Positions 1 to 8,462 of a DNA stretch of 64,000 nt are shown piece after piece. The notes under the pieces were generated by a model, which saw nothing but the letters and a program-made list of their open reading frames with translations, searched no databases and had not been told where the DNA came from. Location: NCBI RefSeq assembly GCF_022179325.1, contig NZ_BPQQ01000040.1:1-64000 (forward strand), read 5' to 3'. Position 1 is the first letter of the stretch. Every line of letters begins with the position of its first letter. Both the position numbers and the translations under genes were made by a program. The DNA is from Methylobacterium isbiliense. GTDB taxonomy: Bacteria > Pseudomonadota > Alphaproteobacteria > Rhizobiales > Beijerinckiaceae.

Positions 1-41
1 TGCGCCGGGGGTTTTCTGCGTTCCGGACAGGCCGGAGTACG

Positions 42-3000
42 TCAGTGCCACTCCGGATGATGCGGCACGTCGTGACCATGAGCGATGCCGACGAGTCCCA
101 CCTCACCGTGCAAGTCCGTCTCCAGGGCCGCATGTCCCGGTGCCGCCGAGCCTGACGGCTTGGTGTCGGTCGCAAACACCAGCGTGCCATCCGGGCCGAT
201 CGCGGCCAGAGCGGGACTTGATGCGGCTGTGGCACCCGCGCCGTGCGAGGCCGGACCGCCTTGCGCTCCCGCGGTGGGCGACGAAGAGGACGGAGCGGCA
301 CCCGGCGTCACGGGCGAACCCGATCCGGTTGCGTCCAGCGGTGCATGCGCGACAGACGGGTGCTGCGGATCCGCCGCGGTGGCCGGACGGTGATCCTGGT
401 TTGCCCCGGTGGCTTCCGTCCGCGACGGACCTGTCCCCACGGCGCTCGCTTGGCCGGTAGTCGTCGGCAAGGCTGCCGTCGCGCTTTGAGCACCTGGGGC
501 GTGGCTGCCGGCGGACGCTTGCGGCACCGGAGCGGCGAGATCGGCCGTCGCACCCGGGCTCTGACTCGCAACGGTGCCGTCCTGCGACGTGCCGGCCCCA
601 TCCGCGCTGGTCTCGGTGCTCATCTGGCCCGGCGTGCTCGGCAAGGTGTCCGCCCGCGACGCGTGCGCGCCCGCGCCGGCGTGATCAGGACCGGTCGTCG
701 TCACGGCCTCGGGCGCGCTGGCGGCGACGTGGCTCGGACCGGATGCTGGCCCGTGCGGGGAGGTCACGGCCTCCTGTACGGGCGTCTCCTGCGCCGCCGG
801 GCGGCCGACCGCGCTGGGGCCGTCCGAACCGAGGACGTCCACCGGCTTGGCGGCATCGACCGCCGGGCTCTGACCGGGCGCTGCACCGTCCGCAGGCAGG
901 TGGCTCGCCGCGGGCGCTGTGGCCGGGGTGCTCGTCGGCGGGCCGTGGCCGCCTGCAGCCTCGCTGTTCACCGTCGCGGCGCCGTCGGCTGCCGGGCTCG
1001 GCCCCCGAACCGGCGTGCCACTGACCGCATGGGCTTGGCTGGCCGCGGCTGCCGTACCGGCTGCATTCGTCTCGCCCGGCAGGTCCGATGGGGCATCCGC
1101 CTTCGGGCCGTGTGCGACTGTGCCGGAGTGATCCGTGCCGGTGCTGCCTTCTGCCGGTGCCGTGCCGGCGAGCCCGCCCTGGCTCGGACCGGGCGCTGGG
1201 GCGCCTGCCGCCGGGCTCGCCTCCGGTGCCTGGGCCTTGGCGCCCGCCGCATCGGGAGCTGCGGGCAGGGCGCCTGCCGCCGGGTTCTCAGAGGCCGGCC
1301 TGTGGTCGCCGGACGGCGTGCCTTGCCCCGGCGCCGAGGCGCGCGCGACCTCGCCGCTGGTCTGATCCGAGACCGCGCCGTGCACGGGCGTGGGGCCGGG
1401 TCCGGCCGCGCCGGTCTCGGTGCCCGTGTGGCTCGGCGTGCTCGCTGATGCGTTCGCCGGTGAGCCGTGTGCGCCCGAACCGGGCTGGTCCGGAGCAGCG
1501 CTCGGTGCCGTCTCGGGCGTCCCCGCGGCGACCGCTTGGCCGTCGCCAGCTGGTGGACTGGCCGCTTGTGAGGCTCCGGCCTGCGGTGCGCTGGCCTCGT
1601 GCGATGCCGCCGGGCCGGCGGTTGGACCGTGAGCGGCAGCACCGCTGCTGTCCCCCGGCGTGGCGGCTCCGCCAGCCGGGCTTGGTCCGGACGCCGCACC
1701 GTCCACCGCAGGATCCGGCGCCGGTGCCTTGGGCTCTGAACTCGCCGCCTGCGGTGGAGCGGAGGCTGCGTCCGCCCGCGCAGCCTGCGCGTTCGAGCCG
1801 GGGTGATCGCGCGTGGCCGCCTCGGGCGTGCCGGTGGCGCCGGCGTGGCCCGGGCCGGACGCGGCGGTGCTCGCCTGCGAGGCGGCCGCCTCGGATGCCT
1901 TGGTCTCGGCGGCGGCCTTGGGCGGCGCTGCCGCGGAGGTGTTTTCCGTCGGACCGTCCTTGCCCGCACCACGGCTCTCCGCCGTCGTGGAGACGCCGCC
2001 GGCCGGGTTCGGGCCGGGGCCGGACACGCCCTTGCCCGCAGCGGTGTGGTCCGCCTGGGGCTGGCTCGCCTCGGCCGGTCCGGCCCCGGTGCCGGCCGGG
2101 TCCGGCGTGCCGTTCGCCTTTGCGGCGGAGGCGTCCGAGTCGGAGCCGCGGGACCCGGCGGCCTTCTGTGTCTCGGCGGTGTCGACGGCCGGGCTCTGGC
2201 CTGGGGTGGAGGTGCTCCGGCCCGCTGCGGCGCCCGTCTGGGTGGCGTTCTCCTTGGCGGTGTTCTCCTTGATGGGGTTCCCTTGGGCGGCGTTCCCTTG
2301 GGCAGCGTTCCCTTGGGCTGGGCCGGCCCCGGCCTCGTCGCTCCGGGGGGCAACCGCGCCGGGCGTACCCGGTGCGGCCTCCGCCCTCGCGCCGCGCGCC
2401 TCCGGGCCAGGATGGTCCGATACGGCGCGGAGCACCGGCTCGGCGAGGTCGAGGGCCGGGCTCTGGCTGCGGCCGTGAGGCGACGCCGGGCCGTCCGCCG
2501 GGGGCGCACGGCCCGCATCGGCCTCAATCGGCACGGCGGGCGAGACCGCCGGTGGTGCATCGGCCCTGGCCGGACCGGGAGTCTCGATCGCCGGACCCGC
2601 GGCACGGCTTGGTTCGGGCGCCGGATCGGCCGGAGCCCGGCTCTCGGCGGGTTTGGGATCGGGTCGGGACAGCACCCTCACGGCATCGAAGCGAAGCTCC
2701 GAGGCGGCCGCGGCCGGCGGATCCGACGTGACCTGAAGCGCCGATTGCGCTGCGCTCGGCTGCACCTTCGAGCCCGCCTCCTCGGTCGGCCCCCCCGGCG
2801 TGGAGACGGCCGGCGCGGAGGCAACCGCGGGGGCGGCGGGCGGGGATGAGGGCGCCGCGCTGGTATGCTTCACCTCGGCGCTGCCGTCCGACGCGCTCGC
2901 CGTCTCCGCCGGACGGTGATCGCTCGATGGGCGTTCGGTCGCGGTGCGGGGATGCCCCGTCTCGATGCTCCTGACCTGTCGGATGCCGTCGAGCTTCAGG

Positions 3001-3926
3001 CCGGCGGGGTGATCGACCGTCGGCAGCTTCGGAAAGTCGGGTCCCTCGATGCCGATATCGGGCCGGCTCTGCTGGATCACGCTGCTGTGCTCCGCCCCCG
3101 AGGGCGTCGCGTCCGTGTGCGCTTGGCGCGCCAGGGCGGGGGCCGGGGACGGTGCCGATGGGGCGCCCGGATCCGGCGCGCGTCCGCCGCCGGCGGCCGG
3201 GACCGGCGGCAGTGCCATGTCGCCCTGCGCCGCCTGGTCCGCCGTGTGGCTCGCCTGCCGGGTCGCGGTCAGCTCGGGATTCGTCTTCGGATCCAGATCG
3301 TCGACCGACGCCGTCTGCGCGGCGAACAGCATCGCCGAGAAGACGATCGCCTCGATCTGCCGGCGGTGGTCGGCGTGCTCGGGGGCGTCCGCGCCCCGCT
3401 CTTCCGACGTCCGCGCAGGGGAGGGGGGCTCGACGTGACGGGAGCCGGCGGCCGGCGGCACCGCCACGGGTCCCTCCGGCTCGGCCGGGGCGATCCCGCC
3501 GGCGAAGGCCTCCTCGGGCGACAGGCTCAGGGCCGCCGCGGCGATGATGGCGGTCAGCAGGGCTGCCGGATGCACCACGAGCTTGGCGCCCGGCTCGGCC
3601 CGCGGGATGGGCAGGAGGGTCGGGTACTGGGCCGCGATCTGGTTGAGGAGGCTGCGGAAGTCGGGCCCCCGCATCGGGTGCTCCAGCGCCTCCGAGGCGA
3701 CCACGTAGCTGCCGTCGATCCTGGCGAAATGCATGATCGCATCGCCGTTCGGCCGGCAGAAGACGAACCACGGATCGTCCTCGTCGCTCAGCCCCTGCTC
3801 GCAGGTGATCCGCATCCCGGCCCGGATCAGCGCGGCCTCGACCCGGTAGAACTCGGCCAGCTCCTGCTGGGACCATGCGCCCTGCGTGGTCGGAGCGGGC
3901 CGGAAGAAGGAGATGATCGCACCCAT
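42..3926 (-). CDS. Giant Ala/Pro/Gly/Ser-rich protein, putative type I secretion cargo
   Basis: Encodes 1294 residues; function not recognised. Residues 1-110 form an ordinary folded-looking domain (motifs DPWFVFCRPNGDAI and ARIDGSYVVASEAL). Residues 116-136 are hydrophobic. From about 140 to 1230 the chain is low complexity, rich in A, P, G, S and T with very few hydrophobic residues, so it should be disordered. The C-terminus (about 60 residues, ending HHPEWH) regains mixed composition. I see no RTX glycine/aspartate nonapeptides. The ATG at 3926 is preferred over an in-frame start at 4010 because GGGAG lies just upstream and the conserved-looking domain begins there. It lies 89 bases after the HlyD-like gene on the same strand, hence the inference that it is the exported substrate. 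A cell-surface or membrane-anchored role is the alternative. Confidence 0.7.
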   Translation of the reverse strand: MGAIISFFRPAPTTQGAWSQQELAEFYRVEAALIRAGMRITCEQGLSDEDDPWFVFCRPNGDAIMHFARIDGSYVVASEALEHPMRGPDFRSLLNQIAAQYPTLLPIPRAEPGAKLVVHPAALLTAIIAAAALSLSPEEAFAGGIAPAEPEGPVAVPPAAGSRHVEPPSPARTSEERGADAPEHADHRRQIEAIVFSAMLFAAQTASVDDLDPKTNPELTATRQASHTADQAAQGDMALPPVPAAGGGRAPDPGAPSAPSPAPALARQAHTDATPSGAEHSSVIQQSRPDIGIEGPDFPKLPTVDHPAGLKLDGIRQVRSIETGHPRTATERPSSDHRPAETASASDGSAEVKHTSAAPSSPPAAPAVASAPAVSTPGGPTEEAGSKVQPSAAQSALQVTSDPPAAAASELRFDAVRVLSRPDPKPAESRAPADPAPEPSRAAGPAIETPGPARADAPPAVSPAVPIEADAGRAPPADGPASPHGRSQSPALDLAEPVLRAVSDHPGPEARGARAEAAPGTPGAVAPRSDEAGAGPAQGNAAQGNAAQGNPIKENTAKENATQTGAAAGRSTSTPGQSPAVDTAETQKAAGSRGSDSDASAAKANGTPDPAGTGAGPAEASQPQADHTAAGKGVSGPGPNPAGGVSTTAESRGAGKDGPTENTSAAAPPKAAAETKASEAAASQASTAASGPGHAGATGTPEAATRDHPGSNAQAARADAASAPPQAASSEPKAPAPDPAVDGAASGPSPAGGAATPGDSSGAAAHGPTAGPAASHEASAPQAGASQAASPPAGDGQAVAAGTPETAPSAAPDQPGSGAHGSPANASASTPSHTGTETGAAGPGPTPVHGAVSDQTSGEVARASAPGQGTPSGDHRPASENPAAGALPAAPDAAGAKAQAPEASPAAGAPAPGPSQGGLAGTAPAEGSTGTDHSGTVAHGPKADAPSDLPGETNAAGTAAAASQAHAVSGTPVRGPSPAADGAATVNSEAAGGHGPPTSTPATAPAASHLPADGAAPGQSPAVDAAKPVDVLGSDGPSAVGRPAAQETPVQEAVTSPHGPASGPSHVAASAPEAVTTTGPDHAGAGAHASRADTLPSTPGQMSTETSADGAGTSQDGTVASQSPGATADLAAPVPQASAGSHAPGAQSATAALPTTTGQASAVGTGPSRTEATGANQDHRPATAADPQHPSVAHAPLDATGSGSPVTPGAAPSSSSPTAGAQGGPASHGAGATAASSPALAAIGPDGTLVFATDTKPSGSAAPGHAALETDLHGEVGLVGIAHGHDVPHHPEWH
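2241..2315. repeat. Five 15-bp tandem units inside the Ala/Pro-rich gene
   Basis: Five consecutive 15-base units of the form ggcggcgttcccttg with a few substitutions. Read on the minus strand they encode five-residue units such as AQGNA, AQGNP and AKENA. They are in frame, so unit number can change without disrupting the protein. Confidence 0.75.
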
Positions 3927-4015
3927 ATCGCTCTCACTCCCGGGAGCCGGATGGCCACGCGGCGGCCGGGCCGCCGGGGCGGACCGGTCGCCGCGCTCTG
4001 CGTCTCGCACCCGGT

Positions 4016-5407
4016 CTAGCGCTCATGGAAGGCCCGTCCCATGGCGTCGAAGAAGGGGGAGACCATGTAGTCGAGGGCGGTCCGCTCGCCTGCCGAGACG
4101 ACCACCTCCGCGGGAAGCCCCGCCACCAGGCGGTGCTTCACCTCGTCCGGGATCTCGTGCTCGTCGATCTCGACGACCCCGGCGAAGTAGGCCTGTTTCG
4201 TCGTGTCGTCGATCAGGCGGTCGCGCGACACCGTCCTGAGCGTGCCGAAGATCGCCGGGGTCCGGCGCGTCTGGAAGCTCGGGAACTTGACCTCGGCCGC
4301 CATCCCGGCCCGCACGGTTTCCAGCTCGTGGGGCGAGAACTGGACGCTGATCACCAGCCTGTCGCTGATCGGGACGATCTCCATCAGCGCCTCACCCGAC
4401 CGGATGACCTGCCCGATCGTGTAGACCTTGAGGCCCTGCACCACCCCGCCGTGCGGGGCGCGGATCTCGTGCCGCCGCAGCACGTCCTGCGCGACGAGGA
4501 GCTTCTCGCGCACCTCGGCGATCTTCTGGCGCGTCTCCAGGAGCTGGGCGCTGACGGCTTCCTGCAGCTTCTGCTTGATCTGCGCGATCTGGATCACCGC
4601 TTCGCCGATGGCGTTCTGCGCCTTGGCCGTCTCCGCCACGGAGCGTCCGATCACGCCCTGGAGCCGCGTGCGCTCGCGCTCCATGACGAGCAGCCGCGAG
4701 AGCGGGATCAGGTTCTTCTCGCGCAGGCTGCGCAGGCCGCCGAGCTCCTCGTCGATGAAGCCCACCTGGGCCTCGACCGACGCCTTCTCGACCGCGAGCC
4801 CCACCATCTCGTTCTGCAGCTGCTTCACGCGTGCCTCGATGAGGTCGATCTGCGACCGCAGGGACTTGCGGCGCTCCGCCAGCTGGTTCGTCTGGTCCCG
4901 GATGGTGCGGGCGATCGCCGGCTCGTCGCGCCGCGCGACGATGTCCGGCGGCAGCTCCAGCTCGGTCGTCTGGTCGTGTTCGGCGCGCAGGCGCGCTTCG
5001 AGGATGAGGGCGGCGTCGAGCTGCGTCCTGAACAGGTCCGCGCTCGCGCGGGATTGCAGGGGATCGATGCGCAGGAGGACGTCGCCCTCCCGCACGGTCT
5101 GGCCGTCGCGCACCAGCACGTCGAGGACCATGCCGCCCTCGAAATGCTGGATCACCTTCCGGCTGCTCTCCACCGTGACGACGCCGGGGCTGATGACGGC
5201 GCGGTCCAGGCGGACGACGGCCGCCCAGCCGCCCATGATTCCGAAGGTCGCCAGGATGAGGGCGTAGCCCGCGACCGCGTAGCGGCGCCAGCTCGTCAGG
5301 CCCGGCGGCGGCCCGGCCCTCCGCTCGCCCCGGTCCTCTCCGGGGCGGGGCGGCCGGTCTGCCGGCCAGGAGGGGGCGGAGGATGAGGGGGCGGAGGCCG
5401 TCGTCAT
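4016..5407 (-). CDS. HlyD-family membrane fusion (adaptor) protein of a type I secretion system
   Basis: 463 residues. Links an inner-membrane ABC exporter to an outer-membrane TolC-type channel across the periplasm. A cytoplasmic Pro-rich leader is followed by one membrane segment (about residues 43-62, GYALILATFGIMGGWAAVV), a biotinyl-lipoyl-like half-domain (about 75-110), a long coiled-coil hairpin (about 150-290), the second lipoyl half, and a C-terminal beta-barrel domain. Length and order match the PrtE/HlyD family. The start lies three bases after the stop of the ABC exporter gene, so the two are translationally linked. No outer-membrane partner gene is in the window, and such genes are often unlinked. 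The cargo is probably the downstream Ala/Pro-rich protein. Confidence 0.9.
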   Translation of the reverse strand: MTTASAPSSSAPSWPADRPPRPGEDRGERRAGPPPGLTSWRRYAVAGYALILATFGIMGGWAAVVRLDRAVISPGVVTVESSRKVIQHFEGGMVLDVLVRDGQTVREGDVLLRIDPLQSRASADLFRTQLDAALILEARLRAEHDQTTELELPPDIVARRDEPAIARTIRDQTNQLAERRKSLRSQIDLIEARVKQLQNEMVGLAVEKASVEAQVGFIDEELGGLRSLREKNLIPLSRLLVMERERTRLQGVIGRSVAETAKAQNAIGEAVIQIAQIKQKLQEAVSAQLLETRQKIAEVREKLLVAQDVLRRHEIRAPHGGVVQGLKVYTIGQVIRSGEALMEIVPISDRLVISVQFSPHELETVRAGMAAEVKFPSFQTRRTPAIFGTLRTVSRDRLIDDTTKQAYFAGVVEIDEHEIPDEVKHRLVAGLPAEVVVSAGERTALDYMVSPFFDAMGRAFHER

Positions 5408-5410
5408 GGC

Positions 5411-7171
5411 TCAGCCCGTCGCCGCGCGCGGCCGCTCGAGGAGCCGGCGGTCGACGGTCGCGTCCGTTCCCGTCGCGGGGAGCGGGGCGGGCCTCGCGCC
5501 GGTCACCTGCGCAAGGATCTGCTCGGCCGGGCCGAAGGCCTGGATGCTGCCGCCGTTCAGCACCAGCACCTCATCGGCCTCCGCCAGGAGGGCGAGCTTG
5601 TGGGTGACGATGACGACCGTCGTGCCGGCCCGCTTCAGCTCCGCCACCGCCTGCATCAGGGCCGTCTCGCCGGCCTGATCGAGGCTCGCATTCGGCTCGT
5701 CGAGCACGACGAGGCTCGGCTGGCCGTACAAGGCCCGGGCCAGCGCGATGCGCTGGCGCTGCCCGCCGGACAGTCCGTGTCCTCCGGTCCCGATCCGGGT
5801 GTCGTAGCCGTCGGGGAGGCCCTGGATCAGGGCGTGGCAGCCGGCCAGCCGCGCCACCGCGATCACCGCGGCCTCGTCCTCGACGCCGAAGCGGGCGATG
5901 TTCTGCGCCACGGTGCCCTCGAAGAGTTCCACGTCCTGCGGCAGGTAGCCGATGTGGCGTCCGAGCGCCTGCGGGTCCCAGTGCCCGATCTCGGAACCGT
6001 CGATCCGCACCGTGCCGCTCGCGAGCGGCCAGACGCCCGTCAGCGCCCTGACGAGCGTCGACTTTCCCGCCGCGCTCGGTCCGATCACGCCCACGACGTG
6101 TCCCGCCTCCAGCCGGACGCTGAGGCCGTGCAGGATGGGCGCCGTCGTGCCGGGCGCCGCCACGACGGCGGCCTCGATCTCGACCACTCCCTGCGGGCGC
6201 GGGAGGACCATCCGGTGGGGCTCCGATCCGGCCGCCGCGACCAGGCCGGTCAGGCGGCGGTAGCTGGCCCGGGCGGCGGTGAAGCCCTTCCAGTTCGCGA
6301 TCACCAGCTCGACCGGAGCGAGCGCGCGGCCGATGATGATCGAGGCGGCGATCATCGACCCCGCGGAGATCTCCCGGCGGATGGCCAGATAGGCGCCCAG
6401 GCCCAGAACCATCGTCTGCAGGAACATCCGGACGAAGCGCGTCGCCGCGACGATCACGCTGGCCCGGTCGCTGGCGCGCGCCTGCAGCAGCAGCACCTCG
6501 TCGTGGCGCGAGCGCCACCGCTCGCGCAGCGCGCCGAGCATGCCCATGGATTGCAGCACGTCGGCGTTCCGGACGGTCGCGCGGGCCTGCTGCCCGGCCA
6601 CCGCGGAGGCGCGGCTGGCCGCGGTGAGCGACCGGCGCGTGGCGAGTTCGTTGAGGAGCGTCAGCCCGAGGATCACCGACCCGCCGGCGAGCGCCATCCA
6701 TCCGAACCACGGATGCAGGATGAAGCAGGCGAGGAGGAAGATCGGGGTCCAGGGCGCGTCGCAGAAGGCCAGGAGGCCGCTGCCCGTCAGGAACTCGCGC
6801 AGCGTGTCCACGTCGCGCAGGGCCGTGTCCTGCCCGAGGCCGGGCCTGCGCAGGACGCTGCGATGCACGGCATCGTAGACCGGCCCCGCGATGGCGTGGT
6901 CGAACGCCACCCCGCCGCGGACCAGGATGCGCGCGCGCAGCATCTCGAGGATCGCGTAGACGGCCAGCGCGAAGGCGGCGATGAGCGTGATGCCGAGGAG
7001 GGTCGCCTCGTTCCGGCTCGCCAGCACCCTGTCGTAGATCTGCAACATGTACAGGGGGCCAACAAAAAGCAGTATGTTGATGAAAAAGCTGAACACGAAG
7101 GCCGTTACGAGCATGGGGCGCATCGACCGTATGCCATTTTTCAATGCGGACGATGCCTCGTTGTGGGCCAT
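5411..7171 (-). CDS. Type I secretion ABC transporter, permease fused to ATPase (PrtD/HasD-like)
   Basis: 586 residues. Energises export of an unfolded protein substrate through the HlyD adaptor. The N-terminal half has about six membrane segments, beginning with MLVTAFVFSFFINILLFVG and containing the family-typical GPLYMLQIYDRVL. The C-terminal half is a full ATPase: Walker A GPSAAGKST, Q-loop YLPQD, signature LSGGQRQR, Walker B LVVLDEP, switch histidine in VTHK. No N-terminal C39 peptidase or C39-like domain is present, which places it with the PrtD/AprD/HasD exporters rather than HlyB or bacteriocin exporters. First gene of the minus-strand operon; a candidate promoter lies at 7205-7234. 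Confidence 0.93.
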   Translation of the reverse strand: MAHNEASSALKNGIRSMRPMLVTAFVFSFFINILLFVGPLYMLQIYDRVLASRNEATLLGITLIAAFALAVYAILEMLRARILVRGGVAFDHAIAGPVYDAVHRSVLRRPGLGQDTALRDVDTLREFLTGSGLLAFCDAPWTPIFLLACFILHPWFGWMALAGGSVILGLTLLNELATRRSLTAASRASAVAGQQARATVRNADVLQSMGMLGALRERWRSRHDEVLLLQARASDRASVIVAATRFVRMFLQTMVLGLGAYLAIRREISAGSMIAASIIIGRALAPVELVIANWKGFTAARASYRRLTGLVAAAGSEPHRMVLPRPQGVVEIEAAVVAAPGTTAPILHGLSVRLEAGHVVGVIGPSAAGKSTLVRALTGVWPLASGTVRIDGSEIGHWDPQALGRHIGYLPQDVELFEGTVAQNIARFGVEDEAAVIAVARLAGCHALIQGLPDGYDTRIGTGGHGLSGGQRQRIALARALYGQPSLVVLDEPNASLDQAGETALMQAVAELKRAGTTVVIVTHKLALLAEADEVLVLNGGSIQAFGPAEQILAQVTGARPAPLPATGTDATVDRRLLERPRAATG

Positions 7172-7536
7172 GCCAATGTCCCGCCGGAATATTGTCGCTT
7201 GGCAATAATAGCCGATGCCACAGGGCCGTCACAATGCCCGTGGATTTGTTCTCCATCAAGCCGGGTATCGCGCGATCGGCTCTCGACCGCCCTGCAGGAG
7301 CGATAGCGTGCGCCGCGCAGGGTGCGCCGGGGTGGTCCCCTCAGGATGATCCGCTTTGGCTTCAGGCAAGTCCGTCCATGATCATGCGTACCGGCTCCTC
7401 TGCGGGCATCGCTCCGTCGGGGCGCGCCGTTGCGCCGAACGTTTGTTGTAGACTCGACCGGGCCTGGCGGCCTATGTGTATATCACTGTACGGGTCGACA
7501 CGACGCCATCCACGCCCGCGAGAAGGCTCCCTCCCC
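7172..7536. other. Intergenic region between divergent secretion operon and XRE gene
   Basis: 365 bases, noticeably less GC-rich around 7190-7260 than the flanking genes. It holds the candidate promoter for the leftward operon and a shared octamer TCACTGTA (7483-7490) that recurs in opposite orientation at 8094-8101. In-frame codons upstream of the XRE start could extend that gene leftward, but the extension has no recognisable domain. No RNA gene was seen. Confidence 0.5.
7205..7234 (-). promoter_or_regulatory. Candidate sigma-70-like promoter of the type I secretion operon
   Basis: On the minus strand TTGTGA (7234-7229) and TATTAT (7210-7205) are separated by 18 bases, about 34 bases before the exporter start codon. 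The -10 box sits inside an inverted repeat TGGCA-N11-TGCCA (7200-7220), a T-N11-A arrangement typical of LysR-type sites. This is a motif match only. Confidence 0.4.
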
Positions 7537-7896
7537 GTGTATGCTCATCACCAGCGCTTGGATTCGGAAGAAGTTCAGGAACTGCGCCGGGAAGGCGGGC
7601 GCTACCTGAAGGAGTTGCGCGAGGCGCGCGGCCTCTCGCAGCGGCAGCTCGCGGCCCTGGTCGGGACCGAGTACTACACGTTCATCTCGCAGCTGGAGAC
7701 CGGGCGCGGCCGTATTCCGCCCGACCGGTACCGCGCCTGGGCCGAGGCGCTGGACATCGACGTCCGGCAGTTCGTCCAGACCCTGATGCGGTTCTACGAC
7801 CCGTTGACCTACGACATTCTGTTCGGCCCCGAGAGGGGCAGCGCCGCCCGGAGCGGTGGCCCCGGCCCGCGCGGGACGACCGTGCAGGCCGGCTGA
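7537..7896 (+). CDS. XRE-family helix-turn-helix regulator
   Basis: 119 residues from a GTG start with AGAAGG 10 bases upstream. A Cro/CI-type HTH spans about residues 20-75: LKELREARGLSQRQLAALVG gives the first helices, and the family-typical YTFISQLETGRGRIPPDRY follows. The C-terminal 45 residues lack a known domain, so it looks like a small one-domain DNA-binding protein. An alternative ATG at 7474 would add 21 residues. It may act on the AT-rich dyad at 8093-8125 downstream or on the octamer just upstream of itself, but neither link is shown. The divergent secretion operon is another possible target. Confidence 0.8.
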   Translation: MYAHHQRLDSEEVQELRREGGRYLKELREARGLSQRQLAALVGTEYYTFISQLETGRGRIPPDRYRAWAEALDIDVRQFVQTLMRFYDPLTYDILFGPERGSAARSGGPGPRGTTVQAG

Positions 7897-8251
7897 TCGC
7901 GCCTCGCCGGCGCGGATGGCCCGGTGCGGTCGATCGGGTCGGAGGGGCCGGGCACGGCCTCGGAGGACGGCAGGGGAGAGGGGCCATGCCCGCGGGAGGT
8001 CGGCAGGATCCGCACCCGGCGACGCCGAAGGCCGACCCCGTCGAAACACGGATGGTGTGTCGTGGCGGCTTGATGGCGATCGGGCTGCGGGTATACAGTG
8101 AAAAGATAACATGATTTTGCTGTATGGTCGGCGGGATCGGGGCGGGCGCGAGGGCAGCGACGACGAGGCTCGGTCGGAGGGATGGTTCACGGGCCGACCG
8201 GGAGCGAGGTGACAATCGAGAGCGTGCGCAGAGCGAGAGGAGCCGGACGCC
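7897..8251. other. Intergenic region with an AT-rich island
   Basis: 355 bases. Most is GC-rich with no credible reading frame. Bases 8090-8126 form an AT-rich island that contains the promoter and dyad described separately. The rest serves as a leader of about 150 bases to the 47-residue gene at 8252. Confidence 0.5.
8070..8125 (+). promoter_or_regulatory. Promoter with overlapping dyad upstream of the 47-residue gene
   Basis: TTGATG (8070-8075) and TATACA (8092-8097) are separated by 16 bases, a good sigma-70-like pair. The -10 box overlaps an inverted repeat with arms ATACAG (8093-8098) and CTGTAT (8120-8125), whose inner flanks AAAA and TTTT also pair. A repressor bound here would cover the -10 and the transcription start. 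The XRE protein encoded just upstream is the obvious candidate binder. Confidence 0.5.
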
Positions 8252-8395
8252 ATGTCTCACGCCGCCAAGATGATCATGCTGGACGAACACCCGCCTCACG
8301 GTCACGCGACCGCGGACGTCCGCACTCACGTGCGCAAGCTGATCCTGGACCTCGTCCGCAAGGGCGCGAGCGGCACCGGCTGCGGGAAGCCCTGA
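8252..8395 (+). CDS. 47-residue hypothetical protein
   Basis: Short open frame starting ATG with AGAGGAG about 10 bases upstream, and preceded by a plausible promoter at 8070-8097. The product has a His-rich N-terminal part (MSHAAKMIMLDEHPPHGHAT), then an amphipathic basic helix (VRTHVRKLILDLVRKG) and a Gly/Cys tail ending GCGKP. There is no signal peptide or membrane segment. No family recognised. The coding case rests on the ribosome site, the promoter and the coherent amphipathic helix. Proximity to the XRE gene suggests co-regulation. Confidence 0.5.
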   Translation: MSHAAKMIMLDEHPPHGHATADVRTHVRKLILDLVRKGASGTGCGKP

Positions 8396-8462
8396 TCCGA
8401 CCGCCCCTGCGTGCGGCGGCGGGCGGGAGAGGGACCGGGATGCCGGAGCGGCCGGGGGTGCC

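Noticed and set aside
243-1448. Open frames on the plus strand opposite the Ala/Pro-rich gene
   Set aside because: Arg-rich complements of Ala/Pro codons. The minus-strand frame is the longest and has a folded N-domain, ribosome site and operon context.
2241-2315. Possible CRISPR-like repeat cluster
   Set aside because: Units are 15 bases, contiguous, without spacers, and in frame within a coding sequence.
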